DNA from: an uncultured Bacteroidales bacterium
Lineage (GTDB): Bacteria > Bacteroidota > Bacteroidia > Bacteroidales > UBA932
Assembly: GCA_900322025.1 (NCBI GenBank)
Contig: ONYJ01000068.1
Coordinates: forward strand, 1-14,018
Reading direction: 5' to 3'
DNA: 14,018 bases
Shown here: one piece after another, positions 6,845 to 14,018 of the stretch
Layout: every line of letters starts with the position of its first letter
Numbering within the stretch: the stretch's first letter is position 1
Program-made: the position numbers and the translations under genes
The notes under the pieces: model-generated
What the model saw: the letters and a program-made list of their open reading frames with translations, nothing else
Databases searched by the model: none
Told to the model about the DNA's origin: nothing

Positions 6845-8170
6845 TTAATCTTGTGTTTTATACAGATACCTGTTGCTTGGAATAACAGTTTGTCCCTCTG
6901 GGGTGCCGGTAATTGAGAAACTGTTGTTTGTGCCCCCGAAATTCCTTTTCTTATCGTTTCTTCTTTCGTATGCCGGTGTTCTTTCCAATTCCAGTATCTG
7001 ATTGTCGTCGTCTGTAACCAGAATCGGCTTGCTGTTATCTCTGCGTTTCTGTGGAGTGATGTCTTCTTTTAGGAATTCTCCATGCGGTGGATTTGTTTTT
7101 TGAGGCGTCTTAAATATATCGCCTGTTATCTGGGGTTGTTCTTGCCCTGGGATAACAACGGGAGTTTTACTGCCGGCAGGCAGGTTCAGCACCTCGAATC
7201 CCGTGGCAATTATGGTGATGCTGACCTTATTACCAAGAGAAGGGTCGTACACCAGTCCTCTCTTGAAATTCGTAGGTGAGCCGGTAAAGCTCTTTACGTT
7301 TTCAAGGGCCTGGCGTAATTCAGCCATTGTAAAGTTATCGTCGGGGCATGTTACATTCACTAAAACACCTTTGGATGTACTAAGGTCGCAATCGCTCAAA
7401 AGAGGCGATTTCAGGGCTTCTTCTACAGCCTTTACAGCCCTGTCTTCTCCTTCTGCCTCTCCAATTCCCATGGTAGCCATGCCGCTGTTTCCCATAACCA
7501 TTCTTACATCGTTCATATCTACATTAATCTCTCCTTCCGTGGTAACTATCTCAGCGATACTTTTTACAGCTGTAACCAGAACTTCGTTAACCTTTGGGAA
7601 TGCTTGTCTTGTAGGCAGGTCGGCATACACCTCATAGATTTTCTGATTATCTATGATAAGCAGACTATCTACATATTGCTTGAGATCATGTAAACCATCC
7701 ATGGCTATATCCATAAAGGCTTTGCCCTCGTCTCTGAAAGGCAACGACACAACACCCACAACCAGTTTGTCGAGAGATTTTGCAATTTCTGCAACTACCG
7801 GTGCGGCTCCGGTACCGGTACCGCCTCCGAGACAGGCAGTAACGAAAACCATTTCAATTCTTTCCGGCAATGCCCTTATTATATCCTCTTTACTCGCCAA
7901 AGCCGCCTCTCTTCCTCTTCTCGGATTTAGACCTGCCCCTAAACCTTTGGTTACATTGAGTCCTAAGCAGATTTTTTCGTCTATAGGATTGGTTTTCAGT
8001 GCCTGTGCATCTGTATTGCAAATTGTGAGGTCTATGCCTTTTAATCCGCTTCTATAGATTTCCTTAGCAACGTTGCTCCCGCCTCCGCCAACTCCAAACA
8101 CTTTGATAATGGCATTGGATTCAGGAAAATCCACAGGATAATCGTTGAAATTGTCGTCTATATATTCCAT
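6845..8170 (-). CDS. ftsZ: Cell division GTPase FtsZ
   Basis: This is the tubulin-like GTPase that polymerises into the Z-ring at mid-cell and recruits the divisome. The GTP-binding core starts with IKVFGVGGGGSN (22-33) and contains the tubulin signature GGGTGTG at 115-121. The T7 loop is NVDMNDVRMVM, with the catalytic Asp218 and Asp221 (E. coli 209/212). The globular part ends at about residue 330, followed by a Pro/Gln/Thr-rich linker. A PAYERR motif (399-404) resembles the conserved C-terminal peptide of some Bacteroidota. It is followed by another 37 residues ending NRYLYKTQD, which also resembles a terminal tail peptide. The gene starts 18 bases after the ftsA stop, the usual ftsA-ftsZ arrangement. 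The start ATG leaves a 21-residue acidic extension before the core. Confidence 0.98.
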   Translation of the reverse strand: MEYIDDNFNDYPVDFPESNAIIKVFGVGGGGSNVAKEIYRSGLKGIDLTICNTDAQALKTNPIDEKICLGLNVTKGLGAGLNPRRGREAALASKEDIIRALPERIEMVFVTACLGGGTGTGAAPVVAEIAKSLDKLVVGVVSLPFRDEGKAFMDIAMDGLHDLKQYVDSLLIIDNQKIYEVYADLPTRQAFPKVNEVLVTAVKSIAEIVTTEGEINVDMNDVRMVMGNSGMATMGIGEAEGEDRAVKAVEEALKSPLLSDCDLSTSKGVLVNVTCPDDNFTMAELRQALENVKSFTGSPTNFKRGLVYDPSLGNKVSITIIATGFEVLNLPAGSKTPVVIPGQEQPQITGDIFKTPQKTNPPHGEFLKEDITPQKRRDNSKPILVTDDDNQILELERTPAYERRNDKKRNFGGTNNSFSITGTPEGQTVIPSNRYLYKTQD

Positions 8171-8188
8171 AATTTAGGAGAATTTCTA

Positions 8189-9595
8189 TTATACTTGATT
8201 GGATTTGCTGTTGAAGAGATTTTCGGTATCGAACAATCCTAAGAGACTGGCTTTAAAACTCTTTCTTTTCCCTTTTTGGGGAGGATTTGTAGTTCCTTTT
8301 GACTCAATATTGTTTTGTGCCTGTTGAGCGTCTGATGCACAATTAGGCACAAGAAGCAACTCTTCTTCTGTTTCTGTAGTTTGGTTGCCTATAGCAGAAA
8401 CTGTTGTTTGCTGGAAACAATTTGTGAGAACAAGATCTTCCTCTTCAATCTTCTGGAACGCATGTATTAGCATTCCTGCTACCGTAGAAGATTTAGCGTC
8501 TTTGCACATATCGCATGAAGACGGATCTATGGCAAACGTATTAGGACTTCCAAGCCTTGCCTCATAACCAGTAACAAAATTGGCAAGGTTGGTAAGGTTT
8601 TCTATTTTTGAGCCACCTCCTGTAAGTACCATTCCACCACGTATATAGTCTTTATAACCAGATTGTTCTACATGATAACATACTGCTTCCAAAATTTCTT
8701 CCATTCTGGCCTGAATAATTCTGGCGAGAACTTTTACAGAAATTTCTTTGCCATTACCGGCTCCCATAACTGCTAATAGTAATTTTTTGTTCGGCTCTGC
8801 ATAATCTGAGAAGCAGCTTCCGTGATTAACCTTTATCAATTCGGCCTTATCTGCTGTAATATTGAAACCTGCGCAAATATCGTTTGTTATGGAGTTGCCG
8901 CCAAACGGAATAATTCCGGCGTATCTTACTACATTGCGCGATATTACGGCTACATCTGTAGTACCTCCTCCTATGTCCACTAAGATAGAGCCGAGCTCCA
9001 TTTCGTCTTCCGTGAGCACAGATTTGGCAGAAGCTATTGGTTCTAAAATAACATCTAAAACTTCTATTTCCGAGAGCCTTAGAGTACTTTCTATTATTTT
9101 CTTGGAGTTCTCTTTTGCCGTAAACAATTTGTAGCGCGCCAAGATATTGCGTCCCTCCATGCCTACAGGCTCGCTAACACTCATGTAGTTATCAACGTTA
9201 AAAGACTGTGGTACGGAATAGAAAACTTTAGAACCGTCTTCTACAATAGTGTTGTATGTATTTTTGGTGATTTCATTTATCTCTTTACTGCTGATAAGTT
9301 CTGAAAAGTCTTTTCTTTGAACTTGGAAAGGCTCTAACGATACGCACTTAATGTCTTGTCCGGCAATACCTACGAAGGCCTTTTTAATTTTTGCATTAAT
9401 CTGCGATTCTATACTTGCAAGTGCTTTGTTAAGAGCCATATTTGCAAGTCTGACATTTTCTACGCGTCCTCTTTTAATGCCTTTGGACGCTTCTTCTGCA
9501 TAGGCTACGATCTTAACCCCTAAGTCGGTTTTCTTACCTACGGCAACGGCAACTTTTGTAGTTCCGAGATCGATGGCAGCAATCAAATCATTCAT
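8189..9595 (-). CDS. ftsA: Cell division ATPase FtsA
   Basis: This actin-fold ATPase tethers FtsZ to the membrane and helps recruit later division proteins. Visible motifs are phosphate-1 DLGTTKVAV (9-17), an SHS2 (1C) domain at about 85-165, phosphate-2 VDIGGGTTDVAV (206-217) and the adenosine motif LTGGGSKI (324-331). Residues from about 388 to 440 form a polar Gln/Thr/Asn-rich linker. The end (KRKSFKASLLGLFD, 443-456) is basic and amphipathic, as expected for the membrane-targeting helix. At 468 residues it is longer than the 420-residue E. coli protein because of the linker. A CDMC motif (361-364) lies in the loop before the helix TVAGMLIHAF and is not a family hallmark. The gene lies 28 bases after ftsQ and 18 before ftsZ. 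Confidence 0.97.
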   Translation of the reverse strand: MNDLIAAIDLGTTKVAVAVGKKTDLGVKIVAYAEEASKGIKRGRVENVRLANMALNKALASIESQINAKIKKAFVGIAGQDIKCVSLEPFQVQRKDFSELISSKEINEITKNTYNTIVEDGSKVFYSVPQSFNVDNYMSVSEPVGMEGRNILARYKLFTAKENSKKIIESTLRLSEIEVLDVILEPIASAKSVLTEDEMELGSILVDIGGGTTDVAVISRNVVRYAGIIPFGGNSITNDICAGFNITADKAELIKVNHGSCFSDYAEPNKKLLLAVMGAGNGKEISVKVLARIIQARMEEILEAVCYHVEQSGYKDYIRGGMVLTGGGSKIENLTNLANFVTGYEARLGSPNTFAIDPSSCDMCKDAKSSTVAGMLIHAFQKIEEEDLVLTNCFQQTTVSAIGNQTTETEEELLLVPNCASDAQQAQNNIESKGTTNPPQKGKRKSFKASLLGLFDTENLFNSKSNQV

Positions 9596-9623
9596 ATCTT
9601 TTATCTGTTACTGGTTATTATTG

Positions 9624-10412
9624 TTAATTTTTAGTGCAAATTATTTGTCCTTTATACTTTAGGTTAACGCACTTGTATTTATCCCAACCCACTTGTGGTA
9701 CAATGTATTTGTAAAAAGAATAAAGTCTGCTGAACTTATCGTCTATATTATCTAAGCTCCCAAATATAATCCGCTGGTTACCAACTCTTGTAACAAGTTC
9801 TACATCTGAAGCTGAATTAAAGAATACTTCTTCTATCTGTGCATTCCAGAAAGGATGCTTCTGCAGATATAGCCCCATTTGCAGTATTTTGCTAATGCAA
9901 GACAAACTGTCTTTAACCTCGCTTTGGTCGGTGAGCATCTCTATAGGAATATTCCCCGTAAAAATAGGCACATAAGACGGGTTGTTTTTAACAAGCGGAA
10001 ATATGTATGCTGTTTCGTCAACATAGAAGCCTCCGTGATCTATTTCTATCCTCAATATAGGTTTTCTCTGTAGTATTTCTATGTACATAGTTCCGTCTCT
10101 TGTTATAAAGGCCTGACTTTCTTTAACAACGCTTCTGTGATTAAGCAGGGCTTCTATTTGCGACAGATTAATGCTGTCTATTCTCTTTCCTATAACGCTT
10201 CCGCAGAAATGATCTATAATATCTGTTATTTCTTTTTTGGTTATAAACTTATTTGTGGAGCTGTCTAACAGGCTTACATTTACATGCTTACAAACTAAAG
10301 CCGGCTTTTCTTTGGCAAAGAGTTCTCCTGCAAAATAGAAATAGGCAACCGCTGCAGCAGTAAGTGCAGTGTAGAGTAGGGTGCCTAATATAATTTTCCA
10401 GGTTTTGCTCAT
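9624..10412 (-). CDS. ftsQ: Cell division protein FtsQ
   Basis: This 262-residue bitopic membrane protein belongs to the divisome and links early cytoplasmic and late periplasmic division proteins (FtsB/FtsL in the model system). A short cytoplasmic start is followed by one membrane helix at about 7-29. A POTRA-like domain spans about 42-115 (VNVSLLDSSTNKFITKKEI, then ITRDGTMYIEILQRKPILRI), and the FtsQ beta domain covers about 116-257. ITRDGTMYIEILQRKP is the block most reminiscent of FtsQ/DivIB. Overall conservation in this family is low, so the position between murC and ftsA adds much of the support. The gene starts 2 bases after the murG-murC stop, indicating tight coupling. Confidence 0.92.
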   Translation of the reverse strand: MSKTWKIILGTLLYTALTAAAVAYFYFAGELFAKEKPALVCKHVNVSLLDSSTNKFITKKEITDIIDHFCGSVIGKRIDSINLSQIEALLNHRSVVKESQAFITRDGTMYIEILQRKPILRIEIDHGGFYVDETAYIFPLVKNNPSYVPIFTGNIPIEMLTDQSEVKDSLSCISKILQMGLYLQKHPFWNAQIEEVFFNSASDVELVTRVGNQRIIFGSLDNIDDKFSRLYSFYKYIVPQVGWDKYKCVNLKYKGQIICTKN

Positions 10413-10414
10413 AG

Positions 10415-12979
10415 TTATCTGCTCTCTTTTATTATTTGTGAAATGGTTTCTACATATCTGTCTATATTGCCGGCACCGAATGTAACAAGAAGATCTATTT
10501 CTTTCTTTCTTATTTTCTCTTCGATTAACTGTGGTAGCTCCTCTTTGGTTATCAGTGTTTTATCTGTATGGTTCAGTTTGTTGAATATTATCTCTGAGGT
10601 AACTCCTTCAATTGGGAGTTCTCTTGCAGGATAAATATCTAACAAGATTATGCTGTCTGCCAGGTCTAATGCTTGGGCAAATTCTGCCGCCAAATCTCTT
10701 GTGCGTGTATAGAGATGAGGTTGAAATACAGCAGTAATCTTTCTTAGTGGGAAGGATTCTCTCAGAGAAGATATGGTAGTGCTGATTTCTTGTGGATGAT
10801 GGGCGTAATCGTCTATGTAAACTATAGTGGGAGTATTGATTTGCACATCCATTCTTCTTTGAACACCCTCGAAAGAAGCGAGGGCTTGTTTGAGCTGAAG
10901 CTCAGAAACTCCAGACAACAAGGCCACTGCAGATGCAGCAATGGCGTTCTCTATGTTCACCCATCCCGGTATGCCGAGGGTACAGTTTTCTATTCTTCCG
11001 CTACCTCCTGATATTGCAGCCGGATAGCAGATGGTAAAGCTGAACAACCCCGTTTCCTTGCCTTCTTTTTTAACAGGCTTTATGTCTGCGGCATAAAAAT
11101 CTGCCGCATCTTTACTGTCGAGATTATAGGCATAACTCATAACTTTAGCCGCTACCTTTGAAGTGTCTAAAACAGTACCTTTCTTAACTATTAGGAAACC
11201 GTCTTTATCTGTTTGGCTTGCAAACTGAACATAGGCCTCTCTCATTGCCTCTACTGTGCCATAAATATCTAAATGGTCTGCATCTGTGGCCGTTACAACT
11301 GCAATATGTGGAAACAGTTGATGGAAGGAGCGGTCGAATTCATCTGCTTCTGCAACAATTATGTTATTATCAGACAGAATTAGATTACTGTTGTAATTTT
11401 TTGAAATGCCGCCAAGAAAAGCGTTGCAACCTATGCCGCTGCTGTGCATTATATGTGCGAGCAATGTGCTTGTAGTTGTTTTGCCATGGCTGCCGCTGAT
11501 GGCTAAACAGGTTTTACCTTCTGCAATATATCCAAGGGCTTTGCTTCTCTTCAAAACCTTGTATCCTAATTTATTAGCGTCTTGCAGCTCTTTTAGGTCG
11601 GCAGGTATGGCCGGAGTATAAATTATGAGGGTGTTGTTGATATCCTTAGGGAGCATTTCCGGCCTGTCTTCGTAATGTATGTCGATACCTTCTTGTTGCA
11701 GTTGAAGAGTGAGATTGCTTTGTGTGCGGTCGTATCCGGAAACATTACACCCTTTGCTCTTGTAGTAACGCGCGAGAGCACTCATGCCAATGCCTCCTAT
11801 CCCTATAAAATATACATTTTTAGGTTCCTCTTTCTGAGGCTGTTTGGTAGTGCGGTTCCATAGTTTTAAGCATTCATCGGCGATATGCTTGGCAGCATCG
11901 GGTTTGGCCAGCAGGAGAATGTTGTCTTCTAACAGACTTCTTTTACCGGCATCTGCTATCAGATTCTTTACAACTTCCATGAGTTTCTCTTCTGCCTGCG
12001 CATCTTTGACTATCATAGCCGCTCCTTTGTTTACAAGAGCCATGGCGTTATGTGTCTGATGATCTTCTGCCACATTTGGCGATGGTACAAAAACGGTGCA
12101 CTTTCCGGCAATGCAAAGTTCTGATATAGTGCCGGCTCCAGCCCTGCTCACAACTACATCTGCAGCTGCATAGGCAAGATCCATTCTGCCGATAAAATCT
12201 GTGCAATAGACATTTTTGCAAGGGTGAGCCTGCAAAAATTCTTCTATTTCTCTCTTATATATTTTTCCGCATTGCCATATTACCTGAAAGCTGTTTATTT
12301 TATTTTCCAGTATGGCCTTTTTCATACAGTTATTCAGGGTGCGGCATCCAAGGCTTCCTCCTACAACAAATACAGTCTTTTTGGCGGAGTCCAGATTATA
12401 GAACTTGATACCTTCTTCTCTTAGCTGCGGTGTGCATCTGACAATTTCCTTGCGGATAGGATTGCCTGTTATAAGTATTTTGTTCTTAGGAAAGAATCTC
12501 TCCATATTGTCGTATGCTACGCATATTTTTGTGGCTTTGGAGGCATTCTTTCTGTTTACAATTCCGGCAAATGAATTTTGTTCTTGTAGCAGAACGGGCA
12601 CATTCATTGCTGCTGCAGCGGCAACCAAAGCGGCTGAGGCATATCCTCCAACGCCTACTACAAAATCCGGCTTGAATTCTGTTACAATATTTTTGGCTTG
12701 TTTACGGCATTTTAGGTAGTCTAATGCTACCGATATGTTTTTTGGTGAATAGAGGGGCCTGTGTAATCCTCTTGCGGGTATTCCCTTGATAGGGTAGCCG
12801 GCCGCAGGTACTTTTTCCATTTCCATTTTTCCGCTTGCTCCTACAAATAGTATTTGTGCATCTGCCACCTGTTCTTTAATGGCATTTGCTATGGAGATGG
12901 CCGGAAATATATGACCTCCGGTTCCGCCGCCGCTAATTATTACCCTCAAACTGCTATTATTTTGATTCGATGTTTTCAT
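10415..12979 (-). CDS. murG-murC: MurG-MurC fusion enzyme
   Basis: This single 854-residue frame joins two peptidoglycan enzymes. The N-terminal part (about 1-374) is MurG, the membrane-associated transferase that adds GlcNAc to lipid I. It shows SGGGTGGHIFPA (16-27), GVGGYAS (109-115), QEQN (132-135), GGSLG (207-211), SRAGAGTISEL with Glu287 (278-288) and DHQTHNA (306-312). After a short Gln/Glu/Lys/Pro linker (about 375-387) comes MurC (386-854), the ATP-dependent UDP-MurNAc:L-alanine ligase. It shows GIGGIGMSALA (393-403), the P-loop GSHGKTTT (496-503), EADEFDRSF (544-552), DADHLDIYG (566-574), DDYAHHP (723-729) and FQPHLYTRT (752-760). Both halves appear catalytically intact. The ATG at 12979 was chosen because it leaves a 10-residue leader; in-frame starts at 12994 (ATG) and 13000 (TTG) would add 5 or 7 residues. 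The gene overlaps the ftsW end by 23 bases and ends 2 bases before ftsQ. Confidence 0.95.
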   Translation of the reverse strand: MKTSNQNNSSLRVIISGGGTGGHIFPAISIANAIKEQVADAQILFVGASGKMEMEKVPAAGYPIKGIPARGLHRPLYSPKNISVALDYLKCRKQAKNIVTEFKPDFVVGVGGYASAALVAAAAAMNVPVLLQEQNSFAGIVNRKNASKATKICVAYDNMERFFPKNKILITGNPIRKEIVRCTPQLREEGIKFYNLDSAKKTVFVVGGSLGCRTLNNCMKKAILENKINSFQVIWQCGKIYKREIEEFLQAHPCKNVYCTDFIGRMDLAYAAADVVVSRAGAGTISELCIAGKCTVFVPSPNVAEDHQTHNAMALVNKGAAMIVKDAQAEEKLMEVVKNLIADAGKRSLLEDNILLLAKPDAAKHIADECLKLWNRTTKQPQKEEPKNVYFIGIGGIGMSALARYYKSKGCNVSGYDRTQSNLTLQLQQEGIDIHYEDRPEMLPKDINNTLIIYTPAIPADLKELQDANKLGYKVLKRSKALGYIAEGKTCLAISGSHGKTTTSTLLAHIMHSSGIGCNAFLGGISKNYNSNLILSDNNIIVAEADEFDRSFHQLFPHIAVVTATDADHLDIYGTVEAMREAYVQFASQTDKDGFLIVKKGTVLDTSKVAAKVMSYAYNLDSKDAADFYAADIKPVKKEGKETGLFSFTICYPAAISGGSGRIENCTLGIPGWVNIENAIAASAVALLSGVSELQLKQALASFEGVQRRMDVQINTPTIVYIDDYAHHPQEISTTISSLRESFPLRKITAVFQPHLYTRTRDLAAEFAQALDLADSIILLDIYPARELPIEGVTSEIIFNKLNHTDKTLITKEELPQLIEEKIRKKEIDLLVTFGAGNIDRYVETISQIIKESR

Positions 12980-14018
12980 TATTATTTGTCTCATTATCAA
13001 GAATCATTGTAGCTGCATTCTCTTTTGTTCTCGAAATTGAAAGTATTATTCCAAATGCAACGCTTATAAATACAAATGAGGTGCCTCCAAGGCTTATGAG
13101 AGGCAGGGTGTGGCCGGTTACCGGCAGTATGCCTACATTAACCAGTATGTGTAACATGGCCTGTACTATTATTACGGCTCCTAATCCTCCAACTGTAACA
13201 GCCGAGAATACTGTGCGGCAATCTTTTACTATTAGTATGCATCTGTAGAATAGCCATACATACAGCATCATTACTACAAGGCTGCCCACCAATCCGTATT
13301 CCTCTACTATAATGGCGTATATATAGTCTGAATAGGGGTGCGGAATTATATATCGCTGAGTACTTTTTCCAGGCCCTTTGCCTATGATGCGCCCTTCTTT
13401 TACGGCAATCTGAGCCATGTCTGCCTGCAAAGTCTCGTCTGCTATTCTTTGTTGTTCGAGCTTGCTGAGCTTACTTATGTCTGCTTTCTCTGTTTCCTTA
13501 AAAAATCTGTTAAACCTTTCTATGGCAGTATCCATTCTTGGGAAAACTCCTCTGTTGTTTGAAGTCAGCGGCTTTGATACTACATGGATTAGTATCAGCA
13601 ATATAACTCCTGCTATGCCGAGCCCTGCAGTTTTTAGCAGATAAGACTGTTTAATGCCGGCGATAAACAGAACTATAAAGCAGATGAGGGCCATGTACAG
13701 AGCAGAAGAAACACTGCCAAAAAGAATCAGAACGCAGCAAAGTCCAATAGGGCCGATAATCTTTATCAGGAAGCTTTTGTAGGTATCTATTTTCATAACT
13801 TCCAGAGCTCTTGCAAGGTATAGAACAATGGTTATCTTGGCTATTTCTGCCGGTTGGAATTGTATGCCGAGTATTGTTATCCATCTCTGAGCTTCATTTC
13901 TTTGCTCGCCTGCAAACTGAGTTATTAAGAGTAAGACAATGCTTGCAATCAGGGTGAAAAAAGCCCACGACCTCCACCATCTTGGAGGTATTTTGTAACA
14001 GATGAAAAGAAATACGAT
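12957..14018 (-). CDS. ftsW: SEDS glycosyltransferase FtsW (5' end missing)
   Basis: This is the C-terminal 353 residues of a SEDS-family septal peptidoglycan polymerase, a multi-pass membrane protein that works with a class B penicillin-binding protein. The frame stays open to the window edge, so the Met at 13794-13796 is internal, not the start. Upstream of it are ITQFAGEQRNEAQRWITI and GIQFQPAEIAK, matching the 'G..RWI..G..FQPSE.AK' hallmark. The large extracellular loop contains GKGPGKSTQRYIIPHPYSDYIYA. The Asp encoded at 13326-13328 matches the catalytic Asp of SEDS proteins (E. coli FtsW Asp297). LPVTGHTLPLISLGGTS near the end is the second family signature. The choice of FtsW over RodA rests on its place directly before murG. 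The last 23 bases overlap the murG-murC start. Confidence 0.93.
   Translation of the reverse strand: MVFLFICYKIPPRWWRSWAFFTLIASIVLLLITQFAGEQRNEAQRWITILGIQFQPAEIAKITIVLYLARALEVMKIDTYKSFLIKIIGPIGLCCVLILFGSVSSALYMALICFIVLFIAGIKQSYLLKTAGLGIAGVILLILIHVVSKPLTSNNRGVFPRMDTAIERFNRFFKETEKADISKLSKLEQQRIADETLQADMAQIAVKEGRIIGKGPGKSTQRYIIPHPYSDYIYAIIVEEYGLVGSLVVMMLYVWLFYRCILIVKDCRTVFSAVTVGGLGAVIIVQAMLHILVNVGILPVTGHTLPLISLGGTSFVFISVAFGIILSISRTKENAATMILDNETNNNENIESK

Larger units (their letters stand above)
2878..14018 (-). other. Probable dcw operon with gltX, nhaA and an exported protein
   Basis: Eight genes run in the same direction with an overlap (ftsW/murG-murC, 23 bases) or gaps of 2, 28, 18, 23, 19 and 31 bases. 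No TAnnTTTG box or terminator hairpin was noticed in the gaps. The first six reading-frame functions, ftsW to ftsZ, follow the conserved order of the division and cell wall cluster. gltX, nhaA and the lysine-rich exported protein follow ftsZ without a break. A single transcript entered from beyond the right edge is the simplest reading. Internal promoters inside coding sequence cannot be excluded, especially for ftsA and ftsZ. Confidence 0.6.

Noticed and set aside
7203..7637. 144-codon open frame on the + strand inside ftsZ
   Set aside because: It is antisense to the conserved FtsZ core and is explained by codon bias of the real gene; no domain was recognised.
7808..7820. Tandem GGTACC palindromic repeat
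   Set aside because: It encodes the Gly-Thr-Gly-Thr part of the FtsZ tubulin signature, so it is explained by the protein sequence.
13794..13796. Start codon for ftsW at this Met
   Set aside because: The frame is open upstream for 74 more codons and encodes clear SEDS-family sequence, so this Met is internal and the gene is cut by the window edge.
13651..13884. Minus-strand frame overlapping the ftsW N-terminal region
   Set aside because: It is out of frame with ftsW, whose conserved RWI and FQPAEIAK motifs continue through this stretch to the window edge, and it has no recognisable features.

Overview
The window looks like chromosomal DNA from a member of the Bacteroidota, probably Bacteroidales. 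Three things suggest this. A perfect Bacteroidota-type -7 promoter box (TAnnTTTG) precedes the first gene. Shine-Dalgarno sequences are weak or absent before most genes. The order ftsW-murG-murC-ftsQ-ftsA-ftsZ is the end of the division and cell wall (dcw) cluster as known in this phylum, with no ddl. The assignment rests on gene order and protein motifs, not on a database search. Coding density is very high: no gene-free stretch exceeds about 55 bases, and no RNA gene, insertion sequence, CRISPR array or phage gene was seen.

The left part (1-2876, + strand) holds three closely packed genes: an AI-2E/PerM-family membrane protein, a 69-residue lipoprotein whose start overlaps the end of the first gene, and a coiled-coil DUF2130-family protein. 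They are probably co-transcribed from the promoter at the left edge. They meet the minus-strand block tail to tail, with one base between the two stop codons and an 8-bp inverted repeat spanning the junction.

The right part (2878-14018, - strand) reads from right to left: ftsW (cut by the window edge), a fused murG-murC, ftsQ, ftsA, ftsZ, gltX, nhaA, and an exported protein with a lysine-rich tail. Gaps are 2 to about 31 bases and the ftsW and murG-murC genes overlap, so this is probably one operon entered from beyond the right edge. FtsW polymerises glycan strands at the septum, MurG makes lipid II and MurC adds the first amino acid of the stem peptide. FtsQ, FtsA and FtsZ build the divisome. 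GltX and NhaA supply charged glutamyl-tRNA and Na+/H+ exchange and appear to be passengers in the operon.

The most notable feature is the single open frame joining MurG and MurC. Both halves keep their active-site motifs, and no usable internal start codon exists for a separate MurC. Other points worth a look are a possible PD-(D/E)XK-like signature in the DUF2130 protein, a lysine-rich exported tail, and extra segments in GltX and the FtsZ C-terminus. No clearly new multi-gene system was found.
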